From assembly GCA_039583875.1 (NCBI GenBank), contig CM077160.1:117601895-117665894 (forward strand): 64,000 bases of DNA, in the 5' to 3' direction. The stretch's first letter is position 1. Each line of letters opens with the position of its first letter. A program made the position numbers and the translations under genes. Source of the stretch: Platanthera guangdongensis (Eukaryota; Streptophyta; Magnoliopsida; Asparagales; Orchidaceae). Of the stretch, positions 22,881 through 33,960 are shown piece by piece. The notes under the pieces are model-generated. The model made no database searches and was not told where the DNA came from. It worked only from the letters and a program-made list of their open reading frames with translations.

Positions 22881-23878
22881 GAAATGGGTGTAAGAGAAAT
22901 ACCCAGGCTTGAATGCCAGAACAGGATTGGTGAGGCCGACCAGCGCCTTTTATATAGCCGCGAGTACGCTGTGCTCGGTGATGGCAAGGAGATTTGAGCA
23001 ACGGGGGGTGGAGGATCCGACCTGCGTTATGTCCGTCCGATGTGAGATCGGAAAGTGAGGTCTATTGGAGCGTATAGCGAGAGTCTTAGACCTGCGCGCC
23101 ATGACACAATGGGGGGCTACGGTCTAATCCTGGTGTATTAAGACTAGGACTCCGGCAGCACGTCATGGAGTAAGTGCTCATGTGATTTGTCATTGGGTTG
23201 CGACCCTGATACGGTGGTGGGCAACTGGTTTGCCGGTACACCAAAAACGTGCCCTGAGAGCACGGATCGTCGGGCCACATGGCTGACAGTTGTGATGGAA
23301 TGTATGTGCATGCGTGCACATGGAATGAGATATATATATGCTTGTGATATACTATGCATTCAGGGACGAATACCACTGCCCCAAGAGAAGGGGTAGGGTC
23401 GTTATAATTTGGTCAGCTGAATGCTGACCGTTGCCTCTGTTTGCCACCGTTGGGTGGACTGTCCCTGTGTAGGTGTTGGAGAGCCAAGCGGGATGCAAAA
23501 AGGCTGAAGTCCCTGCTGCATTTGCCGCTAGCCCTCGAAGGCTAAATGAATGCAAATGTCGTGTTTTCTTTTGATGTGGCCGACATGCGCGCCTATGTTT
23601 AATGCCACTGTTATGAAAGCACTGTAAGGCCATAAGGCCAACCATTTATATTTGTAAGACATTCCTATGATATATAAAGTGTGGAGCTTTTATATGTTGG
23701 ACATTCAGGTGTAGAGTTCAAGTGTTAGTGTTGGGCTTCCGCTAGAATGCAATGTGTTAGGATGCGCTGCACTACTCTGGTATCACTCTGTAACTTCACC
23801 GCCTGTTTTGTGGTATATGCTTTGGGGCCCCGGCCGGACCTTCTAGTATATACTATGTGAACGGATAGGGTTGTTACA

Positions 23879-23895
23879 TTTTTGGTATCAGCTGT
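23879..23895 (+). other. Gypsy-1 primer-binding site
   Basis: TTTTTGGTATCAGCTG right after the 5' LTR. It contains TGGTATCAG, matching the initiator-Met tRNA 3' end with later mismatches. Confidence 0.75.
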
Positions 23896-24096
23896 CTTGG
23901 TCTTTTCCTCTCGAAGTCGTGGTCGACTTCTTTTGTGGGGTGGCAAGCACGTGTCTGTGCGAACCATGTTAACACGATTGAACTCATGAATGCCCATTGT
24001 AGGAATGCAAATACATGTGCTTGCGGAACCTGCGCATTCCTAACTAGTTGATATTGCTTGTGTATGGTTGCTAATTTGTGTCTTGGTCACCTATAG

Positions 24097-25224
24097 GTGA
24101 CACGAAGTGGAGCTGGGCAGTCGGAGCCGCAGCGTTCTGATGAAAGTACGGCACCAGCTGAGGTGTCTATGCCTCCGCCTTCTGCGGACACTGTACGATT
24201 AGTTGCTGAGCCTTTGTTTGCCATGATCCAAGCCCAGCCAGTTGGGCAGGCACAGCCAGCTTTGAGGCCAGAACAAGTGGCGGCAAGGCCAGAACCTGTT
24301 GTGGCTGTAGATCCTCGGGCAGCTGAATGACAGTTGAAGCGATTCATGAATTTCCATCCGCCTACGTTCTCGGGAGTGGGATCCCCTGTGCAGGCTGAGG
24401 ATTGGCTGTCGCGCATCAAGCGGATAATGACGACGATCAGAACGGAGGAGAATCAGAAGGTCACCTTATCTACCTTCTTGCTGGAAGGCGAAGCTCGTTT
24501 GTGGTGGGACGAGATGGAGTTGCATCACTTGGCGGGTATACCATTGACACAAGTGTCGATGGAGGAATTCTCTCGACTCTTTTTGGCAAAGCACCTCCTG
24601 GCGGCACAGCATATTGCCATGGAGAATGAATTCTAAAGGCTAACACAAGGAGATAGCAGTGTGGAAACGTACCTGTATGAGTTTACTTGCTTGGGGCGGT
24701 ATGCGGGTTCGATATTTGCTAATGGGAAGACAAATAGGTTCTATGAAGGATTGCAGGACGAGCTGAGGTTCCTGCTTTCTAGTTCTGTGAACCAAGGCTT
24801 CCAGGTGTTGGTCGACACTGCGTGTGCGCTAGAAAAAGATATGATAAGGGTTCAAGGGAAGAGGGCCTTGGCTGTGACACAACCCGAGTTCAGGGTGCCC
24901 CGACCGACAAAGTCGTTTTCTAAGAAGATATGGGGCAAGAGGCCCAAGACGGCAGGACAAGCTCCTTCGTCAGTTGTGTCGGGAGCAACGTCGGGGGCCA
25001 CCTTAAGGCCAGACACTCGTACATGCTTCAATTGTGGACCGGTGGGGCATATCGCCTGTGATTGCCAGGTACCGCCAAAGAGTGAAAAGAAGGCGGGAGC
25101 GTCCTATACGGAGAAAGGAAAAGCAGTAGTGGAGTCTTCTGCCTCACAGGCGCAGCCCCGGGTCTACAATCTTGGCCTGCAGGAGGCCATCAAGCAAATT
25201 GACATTGTCACGGGTACGAGTTAA
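24097..25224 (+). pseudogene. Gypsy-1 gag
   Basis: A Retrotrans_gag-like core (MNFHPPTFSGVGSP, then LSTFLLEGEARLWWDEM and FYEGLQDELRFLL) followed by a zinc knuckle CFNCGPVGHIACDC (perfect CX2CX4HX4C, 25024-25065). The frame opens before 24097 without a clear ATG and contains TGA at 24328-24330 and TAA at 24634-24636. It ends at TAA 25222-25224. In the family this makes the capsid and RNA-binding nucleocapsid. Broken by at least two stops. Confidence 0.9.
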
Positions 25225-28200
25225 GTTTTGTGTATTGTATTGCTTGTATGCTTTGGTTATTTCATCTTTGTATGCGGCTTATGTGTGTGACATATATGTC
25301 ACAGGCTTTGTGATGATTCAGAGCACGCTGGCGCGAGCACTGTTTGATACGGGTGCGTCGCATTCTTTTCTATCTAAAGATTTCATAGCGTGAATTGGAA
25401 TACCTAGTCGTGTGAAGATAGAGAGCGTCAGTGTGGTGCTGCCGAACGGTTGTATGAAGCTTGCGGATCAAGCTTGCGACGTGGCTGTGAAAATAGGAAG
25501 TCGAGATTTCTGCTTAACGGCGTCTGTATTGCCGATATCAGAATTCGACGTGATATTTGGAATGGATTGGCTCGCGGAGCAGCATGCCTTGATGGATTGC
25601 CAGTCCAAAGAGATCACGTTGGGATAGAATACCGAGCAGGAGACGAAGTTCGCGGGTATGCGAGGAGTTGGCGGGACATTGATGTCTGCACTCCAAGTTG
25701 TCAAAGCTGTTCGGAAGGGCGTAGAGTTATACTTCACGCTACTTCAGGCTGTTGAGCCCAAGGCCCGTGTGTGCGATGTTCTGATTGTATCGGAGTTTGC
25801 AGATGTGTTTCCCAAGGATCTCCCTGGGCTACCACCCCAGCGAGATATTGACTTCGCAATCGAGTTGGTGTCAGGTGCGAAATCTGTGGCCCGCTCTCCA
25901 TATCGCGTTGCGCCAAAAGAAATGGCGGAGTTGAAAGTCCAACTGCAAGAGTTGTTGGGGCAGGGTTATATACGCCCAAGCATGTCACCTTGGAGCGCCC
26001 CTGTACTTTTTGTGAAAAAGACAGACGGGAGTTTGCGGTTATGTATTAACTACCGTGAACTGAATAATCTGACAGAGAAGAACAAATATCCAATTCAATG
26101 GATTGATGAGTTATTCGATCAGCTAGTGGGATCGACCGTCTATTCCAAGTTGGACTTGAAGTCTGGTTATTACCATTTGAGAATCCGGGAAGGTGACATT
26201 CCCAAAACCGCATTTGGAACGTGTTATGGGCACTATGAGTTCACGGTGATGCCGTTTGGACTGTGCAATGTGCCCTCGGTGTTTATGGACTTGATGCACC
26301 GAACGTTCCGAGAGTACCTAGATCTGTTCGTGATAGTGTTCATTGATGACATCCTGGTGTACTCGAAGTCGAAAGCTGAGCATGAAAACCATTTGCGGTT
26401 GGTGTTGAATACGTTGAGGTAGAATAAGCTCTACGCTAAGTTCTCGAAGTGCGAGTTTTGGCTAGCGTCGGTGGCTTTTCTGGGCCATGTAGTGAGTGTA
26501 GCGGGCATAGAAGTGGATACTGCAAAGATAAGGGCCATAGAGGAGTGGCCAGTATTGTCTTCAGTGGCCGAGGTCAGGAGCTTCCTTGGACTAGCGGGCC
26601 ACTACCGAAGATTAGTTGAGAATTTCTCGCAGATCGCTTTGCCGCTAACCACACTGACGCGAAAAGATCAGAAGTTCATTTTGAAGAGCTGAAGATTCGG
26701 TTGACCACGGCGCCTGTGTTGTCTTCTCCATGTGGTACCGATGGATTTGTAATATATCGTGATGCCTCAGGGAGCGGCTTAGGCTGCGTTCTTCTGCAAC
26801 ATGGAAAGGTGATTGCTTATGGCTCACGCCAGCTGAAGGTGCACGAGCGAAACTATCCCGTCCATGACTTAGAGTTGGCGGCGGTGATTTTTGCACTAAA
26901 ACTGTGGCGACACTATCTTTATGGAGTGAACGTGGAGATCTATACAGATCATAAGAGCCTAAATTACCTGTTGGAGTAGAAGGACTTGAATATGCGACAA
27001 CGAAGGTGGTTGGAGTTCCTCGAGGACTACACCTTTGAAATTCACTATACTCTCGACAAGGTAAACGTAGTCGCGGATGCCTTGAGTCGAAGAGCTCCGG
27101 TAAGGGTGAGTTGGTTGCAAAGGCATGATGAACGTCTCATCCAGGAGTTAAAAGCGTTAGAGATTTCTTGTGTTGACAAAAATTCCACCGCCAATGCATG
27201 TCTGAACTGGACATAGGTGCAGTGTGACCTTGCGGACCGGATTCGACGAGCAACGGAGCTAGATGAAGATCTCTTACGCTATGCGAAAGATGGGCCAGAG
27301 GGCAAGTTCTCCTGGGATGACGGTCTTTTGAGGAAAGAGGGTCGTTTGTGTATCCCGAATTTGGGTAAATTAAGGGAAGAATTGATGTATGAAGCGCATT
27401 ATACAAAGTACTCAATTCACCATGGGAGCACAAATATGTTCAGAGATATGAAAAAACTGTTCTGGTGGCCATGGATAAAGAAAGATGTTGCTCAGTATGT
27501 GGCGAAATGCCAAACCTGTGTTATGGTCAAGGCAGAATGCCAGAAGCCGGGATATTACTTGAAGTCGTTGCCGATTCCAGAATGGAAGTTTGACGATATT
27601 TCCATGGATTTCGTGCACGGGTTACCGAGATCTCAACGCGGAAACGACTCAATCTGGGTGATTGTCGATTGACTAACTAAAGTGGCACATTTCCTCCCAA
27701 ACAGGCGGGATGATTCAGTAGAAAGTTTGCCGAAGTTGTACGTGGAACAGATTGTGCGGCTACACGGTGTTCCTAGGAGCATCATAAGTGATCGAGATGG
27801 GAGATTCACGTCAAATGACTGAAGGCTAGTTCACCAGCTGTTGGGCACGAAGTTGACCTTCAGTATGACCTTTCATCCCCAAATGGATGGCCAAACTGAA
27901 AGGACCAACAGAACGATGGAGGACATGCTCCAGATGTGCGCCCTAGACTTTGGAAAGAGATGGGAAGATCATCTCTACATGGTGGAGTTTGCCTACAATA
28001 ACAGCTACCAAGCGAGCATCGGTATGGCACCATATGAGGCTCTGTATTGATGGAAGTGTCGTACTCCATTGACTTAGGTAGAGGCAGGCGAAACCAGAGT
28101 ATATAGGCATAATGAAGTCAATGAAGCGAACTCGACTATACGCACTATTCGGGAACGGCTATTGATAGCTCAAGATCGACAAGCGAAGTACTACAATGCC

Positions 28201-28644
28201 AAGCACTGGAACGTGGAGTTCACGGTAGGCGATTGGGTATATTTGAAAATTAAACCTTTCAAAGGCGTATCCAGGATTCGATGTTTGAAGAAGTTGAGTC
28301 AAAGATACTTGGGTCTGTTTGAAGTGGTTGAGCGAGTTGGGGAAGCTGCATATCGGCTAGCTCTGTCGGCAGACTTGGGTGGAATACATGATGTGTTTCA
28401 CATCTCTGTGCTGCGGAAAGCAGTGAAAGATCCAACTCAAGTGATCGCGGATGATCAAGTGTCCGTGGAGTATGGGCTAACGACGAAAGTTAAGCCCATT
28501 CAGATCGAAGTTTGAGTCGAAAAACAGTTGCGGAATAAGACGGTCGGGATGGTCCAAGTCCGGTGGGACAACTGAAGCCGTGAGGAGCTTACATGGGAGC
28601 GAGAGCAGACCATGTGAGCGGATTTTCCAGAGCTATTTTTGTAA
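25225..28644 (+). pseudogene. Gypsy-1 pol (protease, RT, RNase H, integrase, chromodomain-like tail)
   Basis: Order: protease LFDTGASHSFLS (about 25346-25381); [18 protein letters not shown]-type motif ([13 protein letters not shown]), [30 protein letters not shown] (catalytic DD near 26344-26350); RNase [35 protein letters not shown]; integrase with an HH-CC zinc site (HYTKYSIHHG, CQTC), then [18 protein letters not shown] and QTERTNRTMED; C-terminus with VFHISVLRK and WDN..REELTWERE resembling a chromodomain. Stops lie at 25392, 25625, 26420, 26975, 27214, 27670, 27818, 28048, 28076 and others, plus a deletion/frameshift near 26680. All catalytic residues that I can see are retained, but the frame is dead. 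Confidence 0.92.
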
Positions 28645-28752
28645 AACAGTTGAATAATGCACAAAAGAAGTTTGTTGTAACATGAACTTTTAACATTATA
28701 ATAATTTGGTGCTGGTTGCCTTCCTATGTACGAATTTCGAGGACAAAATTTC

Positions 28753-28769
28753 TTGTAGGAGGGGAGGGT
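28753..28769 (+). other. Gypsy-1 polypurine tract
   Basis: TTGTAGGAGGGGAGGGT immediately before the 3' LTR. Confidence 0.85.
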
Positions 28770-31305
28770 TGTAATAGCCCAAAGACCAGCATGGCAAAAT
28801 TTTGGGTGACATGGCCAGGGACACTGGCGTGTCCCAGGGCGTGTCCTGCTCGGGTGCGGAGCTGTCGCGAGTTCGACGAAAATGCAGTCAACGAAGTGTA
28901 TGGGAGGTACACGCCCTATGACACGGGCATGACCTAGGGCGTGTCCTCCCCTGTCGACTACTCGAGTGATTCTCTCGAGTAGGTCTCGAGTGGTTCTCCA
29001 GTCAGGGTGACACGGGCGTGTCATCCTTTGGACACGGGCATGTCCTAGTCTATGTGATGACTCGAGTCGATCTCGAGGAAATATCTCGAGTAGGTGGAAA
29101 TGTCTTGAGTACCTGAGGGACACGGGCGTGTCGGTCATATGACATGGGCGTGTCATGACTAAATACTCGAGTAGTCCTCTCGAGTAGGTCTCGAGTATGA
29201 CTCAGGTGAGTCACACGCCCTATGTCACGGGCGTGACTTGGCCGACACGGGCGTGTACCCAGGCCGTGACTTGTTCTGGATAAGTCATTTCGTGTACTGC
29301 TTAAGGTACATGCCCTGTGACACGGGCGTATCACAGGGCGTGTCGGACCCGAAAAGTGATTTTACAGCTTTTTCGTGGTCGTCCATTTCCTTCAGCTGGG
29401 ATCCAAGGGTTGAAGTGCTTTTCTGCTTCCTTTAGGCCGTGGATGAGGATGAAAGACCTCACTTGCATATTGCCTTCATCTTTCTAAAATTCTAGAGAGA
29501 GAAAGGGAAAGGAAGAAGGAGGAGATGAAAGGGGGCTGGTCACCAGTGGTGCTGCGGAATTCCGACGAGAAATCCGAGGCCATCTTTTTGGAGGAAAAGT
29601 TGTTGCGGTTCTTTCTATCCGGCTAGGAGCTCATAGCACCGAAGCGCTATTCGAGGGTAACAACCTTCCTTCATAGCCATGTGAAGGCTTCTTTTTTGGC
29701 ATGTTCATATGATTCCCCCACCAGAGGGTGGCCGGTTATGGGAATCTCTGGGTTGATTCATAGAATCCCCAGTTGGTTGGAATATAGATCCAGAATTGAA
29801 GTACGAAATAGGCATGCTATGTGAAGCCCATCTGGACAGGTTGGTATAGATTGGTGATGTTGCATACGAACCGGAGAAGACTCCGTGATAAACGTGTAGT
29901 TTAGGAGTCGACGGGTTGGACCTGTGAAAGAAAGTAGCAGGAAGTACTTGAGTGGTAGTACAGGAAACTACCATTATATTGCTTGTGCTATTGGGTTATG
30001 CCTGTGAAGAGAGTAGCAGGTAGTACTGGAGTGGTAATCCAGGAAATACCCTTTGAATGCTTAATGTCGTAGGTGGTACCTGTTAAGGGGAGTAGCAGGA
30101 AGTACTGGAATGGTAAGTCAGGAAAGACCCCTGACATTTGTGATACCCTTGGTGTGGTACCTGTGAAAAGGAGTAAAAGGAAGTACTGGTGTGCCCAGGA
30201 AAGACCCGCAATGTTGTGAGAGTTGCGGTGTGGTACCTGTGAAGAGAGAACAAGAAGTACTGGTGTGCCCAGGAAAGACCTGCCGATGTTGTGATATGAA
30301 ATGGGTGTAAGAGAAATACCCAGGCTTGAATGCCAGAACAGGATTGGTGAGACCGACCCGCACCTTTTATATAGCTGCGAGTACGCTGTGCTCGGTGATG
30401 GCAAGGCGATTTGAGCAATGGGGGGTGGAGGATCTGACCTGCGTTATGTCCGTCCGACGTGAGACCGGAAAGTGCGATCTGTTGGAGCGCATAGCGAGAG
30501 TCTTAGGCCTGCGCTCCATGACACAATGGGGGGCTACGGGCCAATCCCGGTGTATTAAGACTAGAACTCCGGCTGCACTCCATGGAGTAAATACTCGAGT
30601 GATTTGCCGTTGGGTTGCGACCCTGATACGGTGGTGGGCAACTGGTTCGCCGGTACACCAAAAACTTGCCCTGAGAGCACGGATCGTCGGGCCGCATGGC
30701 TGATGGTTGTGATGGAATGTATGTGCGTGCGTGCACATGGAATAAGATATATATATATATACTTGTGATATACTATGCCTGAAGGGAAGAATACTGCTGC
30801 CCCGAAAGAAGGGGTAGGGTCGTTATAATTTGGTCAGCTGAATGCTGACCGTTGCCTCTGTTTGCCACCGTTGGGTGGACTATCCCTATGCAGGTGCTGG
30901 AGAGACAAGCGGGATGCAAAAAGGCTGAAGTACCTGCTGCATTTGCTGCTGCTGCTAGCCCTTGAAGGCTAAATGAAATGCAAATGTCGTGTTTTCTTTT
31001 GATGTGGCTGGCATGCACGCCAATATTTAAGGCCACTGTTATGAAAGCCCTGTAAGGCCATAAGGCCAACCATTTGTGTTTGTAAGACATTCCTATGATA
31101 TATAAAGTGTGGAGCTTTTATATGTTGGATATTCAGGTGTGGAGTTCAAGTGTTAGTGTTAGGCTTCCGCTAGAATGCAATGTGTTAGGATGCGCTGCGC
31201 TACTCTGGTATCACTCCGTAACTTCACTGCCTGTTTTGTGGTATATGTTGTGGGGCCCCGGCCGGACCTTCTAGTATATACTAGTAAACGGATGAGGTTG
31301 TTACA
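28770..31305 (+). mobile_element. Gypsy-1 3' LTR (2536 bp)
   Basis: TGTAATAGCCC...GGTTGTTACA. It contains the same word array (28810-29345) and the 70-85-bp tandem block (29910-30300) as the 5' LTR. Confidence 0.92.
28810..29345 (+). repeat. Palindromic word array in Gypsy-1 3' LTR
   Basis: Same GACACGGGCGTGTC and CTCGAGTA words as at 21400-21930, with some copies decayed (for example ACACTGGCGTGT, GACATGGGCGTGTC). Confidence 0.95.
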
Positions 31306-31310
31306 CGGGC
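31306..31310 (+). repeat. Target-site duplication of Gypsy-1, right copy
   Basis: CGGGC, identical to 21357-21361. Confidence 0.9.
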
Positions 31311-31334
31311 CAGGTGTGAACTCACATTTTTCGG

Positions 31335-31565
31335 CCAAATAGAAGCTTGTGTGATTTTCTTCTCGCATGGTTAAAATCAACCGTTCGTGAAGAAAACACG
31401 TGATTAATATATATAAACTATAAATTTTTTAGACAAAACATGCAACTCATGATTTTGTTCTTGTACGGTTGAAAACAACTGTGCGTGAACAAAACGCATG
31501 AGCAGCGACATGCCCCTCATTTTAGCATAATGACGGCGCACGGTTGGAGAAACCGTGCACGAAGT
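31335..31565 (-). repeat. Inverted words in Athila-1 LTR, right part
   Basis: Repeated pairs such as CGCATGGTTAAAATCAACCG, GTACGGTTGAAAACAACTGTGCG and GCACGGTTGGAGAAACCGTGC, each an inverted GGTTG...CAACC or GGTT...AACC hairpin with CGTGCG-type flanks. Confidence 0.7.
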
Positions 31566-31609
31566 AAAAAACACACAGATGTGGGATCAAGAAAATCAAC
31601 ATCTCATCC

Positions 31610-32123
31610 TTGAAGCTGGCATTAGCCTATATATATAATAAAAACAAAAAATTTATGGTTACAAGGGAAAGCTATCCTTCGAGAGGATGAAAGAAAAAGC
31701 TTGGGTGAGGGGCATACCCCTTTCCCAAATAAAATCTGACACACAGGCTTGATTCGCCACATAATCAGCCGCAGAGTTGGCTCTTCGATCGATAAGAGAA
31801 ATAATAGTCCTTGGACAGTCCTTCATTGAGTGCGCCAGCCTTTCTTCAACTTCCCCATCCCAAAGCCCCAAGATAATGCGGTTCAATGTGGCGCAGGCAT
31901 AAGCAGAGTCTCCCTCTAGAATTATTCCCAATGTTGTGCACATAAAATCCTTTGCAATTGTGATGCCATGGAGCGCACTCTAGATCTCTGTCATGTTCAC
32001 CGATCGGCTATAAATGCACATGACCTTAGCAGCAATGAGGACCCCGTCGTGGTTTCGGATGGAGCAGCCCAGCCCGGCGCAGTTGTTTGGGTGCACTGAT
32101 CCATCAAAATTAACATCTCATCC
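31610..32123 (-). pseudogene. 5'-truncated LINE fragment: RNase H (RVT_3-like) domain
   Basis: Minus strand from about 32105 to 31668 encodes an RNase H-like domain: NFDGSVHPNNCAGLGCSIRN, then VNMTEI, a TAG stop, SALHGITIAKDFM, LEGDSAYA and RRANSAADYVANQAC, ending at TAA. The four expected catalytic acids (D of DGS, E of TEI, D of EGDS, D of AAD) are all present. One in-frame TAG directly after TEI breaks it. An 18-bp direct repeat flanks the block, AAAATCAACATCTCATCC at 31592-31609 and AAAATTAACATCTCATCC at 32106-32123, one mismatch, of LINE-like TSD length. Domains of this type sit at the C-terminus of plant L1-like ORF2. A retrocopied host RNase H-like gene is the alternative. Confidence 0.75.
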
Positions 32124-32448
32124 AGGATGAGGAAACATACGGGGAAAACATCCGTGCATGATAGAAAACGCACGACCGTGCGAAAAATACAGAGATATGC
32201 TAAGGGATTGGGCACTGCCCCTGCACGTCCAAAACCACAAAACAATTATAAAAACACACCGGGAAGCATCATGTGCTTAACCCCACCAGAAAAGAGCGCA
32301 ATTGCGAACCACAATGGGCAAAATGTGCACTTTGTGTACGAATGAAGACCAAGTGAATTATAAGTAATTATAATCTAAAAGGGAAGTGCAAGTGCGTGAA
32401 ATCGAGGCAAGATGAGTCCGAAAAACTCTGTATAAATCAGACTCATCA

Positions 32449-33960
32449 CACTCCCAGACTTACACATTTGCTCATCCCCAGCAAACTATCTCTCATGTAG
32501 ACAAGAAAAACAAGAGCTCGCATAACAATTGAAAAGCAGAGTACCATATGAAGTCACATACTCGCATGCGTAGAAGTACAGTAGAAAGAATTTGTAACTA
32601 TATGAAATAGATTATAGTTTTCTAAATGTGTTTCCACTTGATATTCCTATTATTGAAAGTTTGCGCCACAATTTACTCGCATGCGTAGAAGACCTCTAAA
32701 ATTTGCGCCACAGTTTACTAAAAATGCATTCTAGGTAGCTACAGTTTACTTCAGATTTTATGCCACCATATTATTGAAAGGACTTTCCAAGGGCTACAAT
32801 TTTCAAGTTGAGCCCAAGGTCCACATCTAAATGGGTCATGCCCAGAAAATGGCTTGAACATGGCTAGCAGACTGCATGAACTGTGCGCTGCATATATACT
32901 AAAAATGGAATTTTAGGAGCTACAAGCCACCTCAAATTTTGTAGCACACTATTCCGAAAAGGTATTTCCAATAGATACAACTTTCAGGTTCAGCCCAAGG
33001 TTCGAATCTGAGTGGATCAGCCCAAAACTAGGCTTGACATGGAAAGTTTCATGCAACAGATTGCAGGTCTACCAAAATAGCCAAATATGCACCAATCCTA
33101 AAGCTGATCAGATGACCACCGGTCTGATGGCTGGGATTTTCCTGACATGTAGCCTAATAAAACTCTTCTCCAAGGCCACCTAAACCCATGTATGGCAAAC
33201 CAACACCACCACCCCTTCCTCTCGTTGAGGTACATCATTGGGTGGTGGTCCGGCGGCCGGAGGTGGTCAAAATAGTGAATGAGAACATTGATTTTGGCCA
33301 TTTTCCTTGGCTCGCTCTCAAATCATGCTCAATTGAGCTCAAGGTCTCTACTAGTTAGATCTAAGATGCTAGCACCTAGGGAAAGAGGGGGGAGCACACC
33401 TTAATGATAGTCGATGGACAATAAAACTTCATGGTGGCGAGCTAGTGGTCGTTTTAACAACAAGGCTCCAAACCTCCATCCAAGGCTCGATTTCTTCAAC
33501 AACATGACGGGCTCTAAAGCTTAAGGTGTGAGGAAGATCCATGGTTCAAATGAGAGAGGGGAGAGCTAAATGGGGGAAAGATATTAAGGGGTGGTCAGCC
33601 ATGCCTTGAGAAATTATGGGAAAATATCTCCCATGCTTTGGAAGGTCAAACCAGCGCAATGTGCCCTCCTCCTAGTGGCTAAGTGTCACCTCTTAGCCTT
33701 AGAATATGCATAAATAATTATGGGCATTAAGGGAAACCATGACGTGCCCTATTGTTTGTCGTCTAATGCGTAGTGGTAACTGATAATGCATTGTGGTATA
33801 GCTCAAACATTGACTCTCATCATTAGTAGTCAATGTATTGGTTTGATGGCCTATCACCAATGGTCGCAACTACCGCACGACGTTAGCGTCTTACCATTAT
33901 GGATATGTGTCCAAGATGATATGGTATTCAACAAGTCGATATGAGACTCTCTAAATCGAT
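32449..33960 (-). other. Athila-1 3' non-coding region and unassigned DNA
   Basis: Bases 32449-32640 resemble the Athila-2 3' region (CCCAGACTTA at the PPT, CATTTGCTC, then a stretch like 49990-50100). Further right, two related segments of about 175 bp (about 32735-32870 and 32910-33045) share GGGCTACAA/GATACAA, TTCAAGTTGAGCCCAAGG/TTCAGGTTCAGCCCAAGG and GGCTTGA(A)CATGG. No coding frame; the gag-pol expected for an Athila element is not found here. Confidence 0.5.

Larger units (their letters stand above)
21362..23878 (+). mobile_element. Gypsy-1 5' LTR (2517 bp)
   Basis: Begins TATAACAACCC (the expected TG has become TA; the 3' LTR has TGTAATAGCCC) and ends GGTTGTTACA. It aligns along its length with 28770-31305, with visible substitutions and small indels. 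Confidence 0.9.
21362..31305 (+). mobile_element. Gypsy-1: Tekay/Del-like chromovirus, complete with TSD
   Basis: 5' LTR 21362-23878, Met-type PBS, gag, protease, RT, RNase H, integrase, chromodomain-like C-terminus, PPT and 3' LTR 28770-31305. A 5-bp TSD CGGGC on both sides shows one insertion into the Athila-1 LTR with no later end loss. The long LTRs (2.5 kb), Met PBS and chromodomain-like tail fit the Tekay/Del branch of chromoviruses. Many stops make it defective. Confidence 0.9.
20277..32448 (-). mobile_element. Athila-1 LTR, split by Gypsy-1
   Basis: The left end TGATGCGATTACGAC...ACCGGTCTTACAAGTAATA is clearly related to the Athila-2 LTR end TGATGCGTGTAATACGGC. The right end ...ATCAGACTCATCA is followed by CACTCCCAGACTTACACATTTGCTC, matching the Athila-2 LTR/PPT junction at 49921-49950. 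Removing Gypsy-1 (21362-31305) and one TSD copy leaves an LTR of about 2.2 kb. By the PPT position it is the 3' LTR of a minus-strand element. It carries a LINE fragment and inverted GGTTG...CAACC words. Confidence 0.8.
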
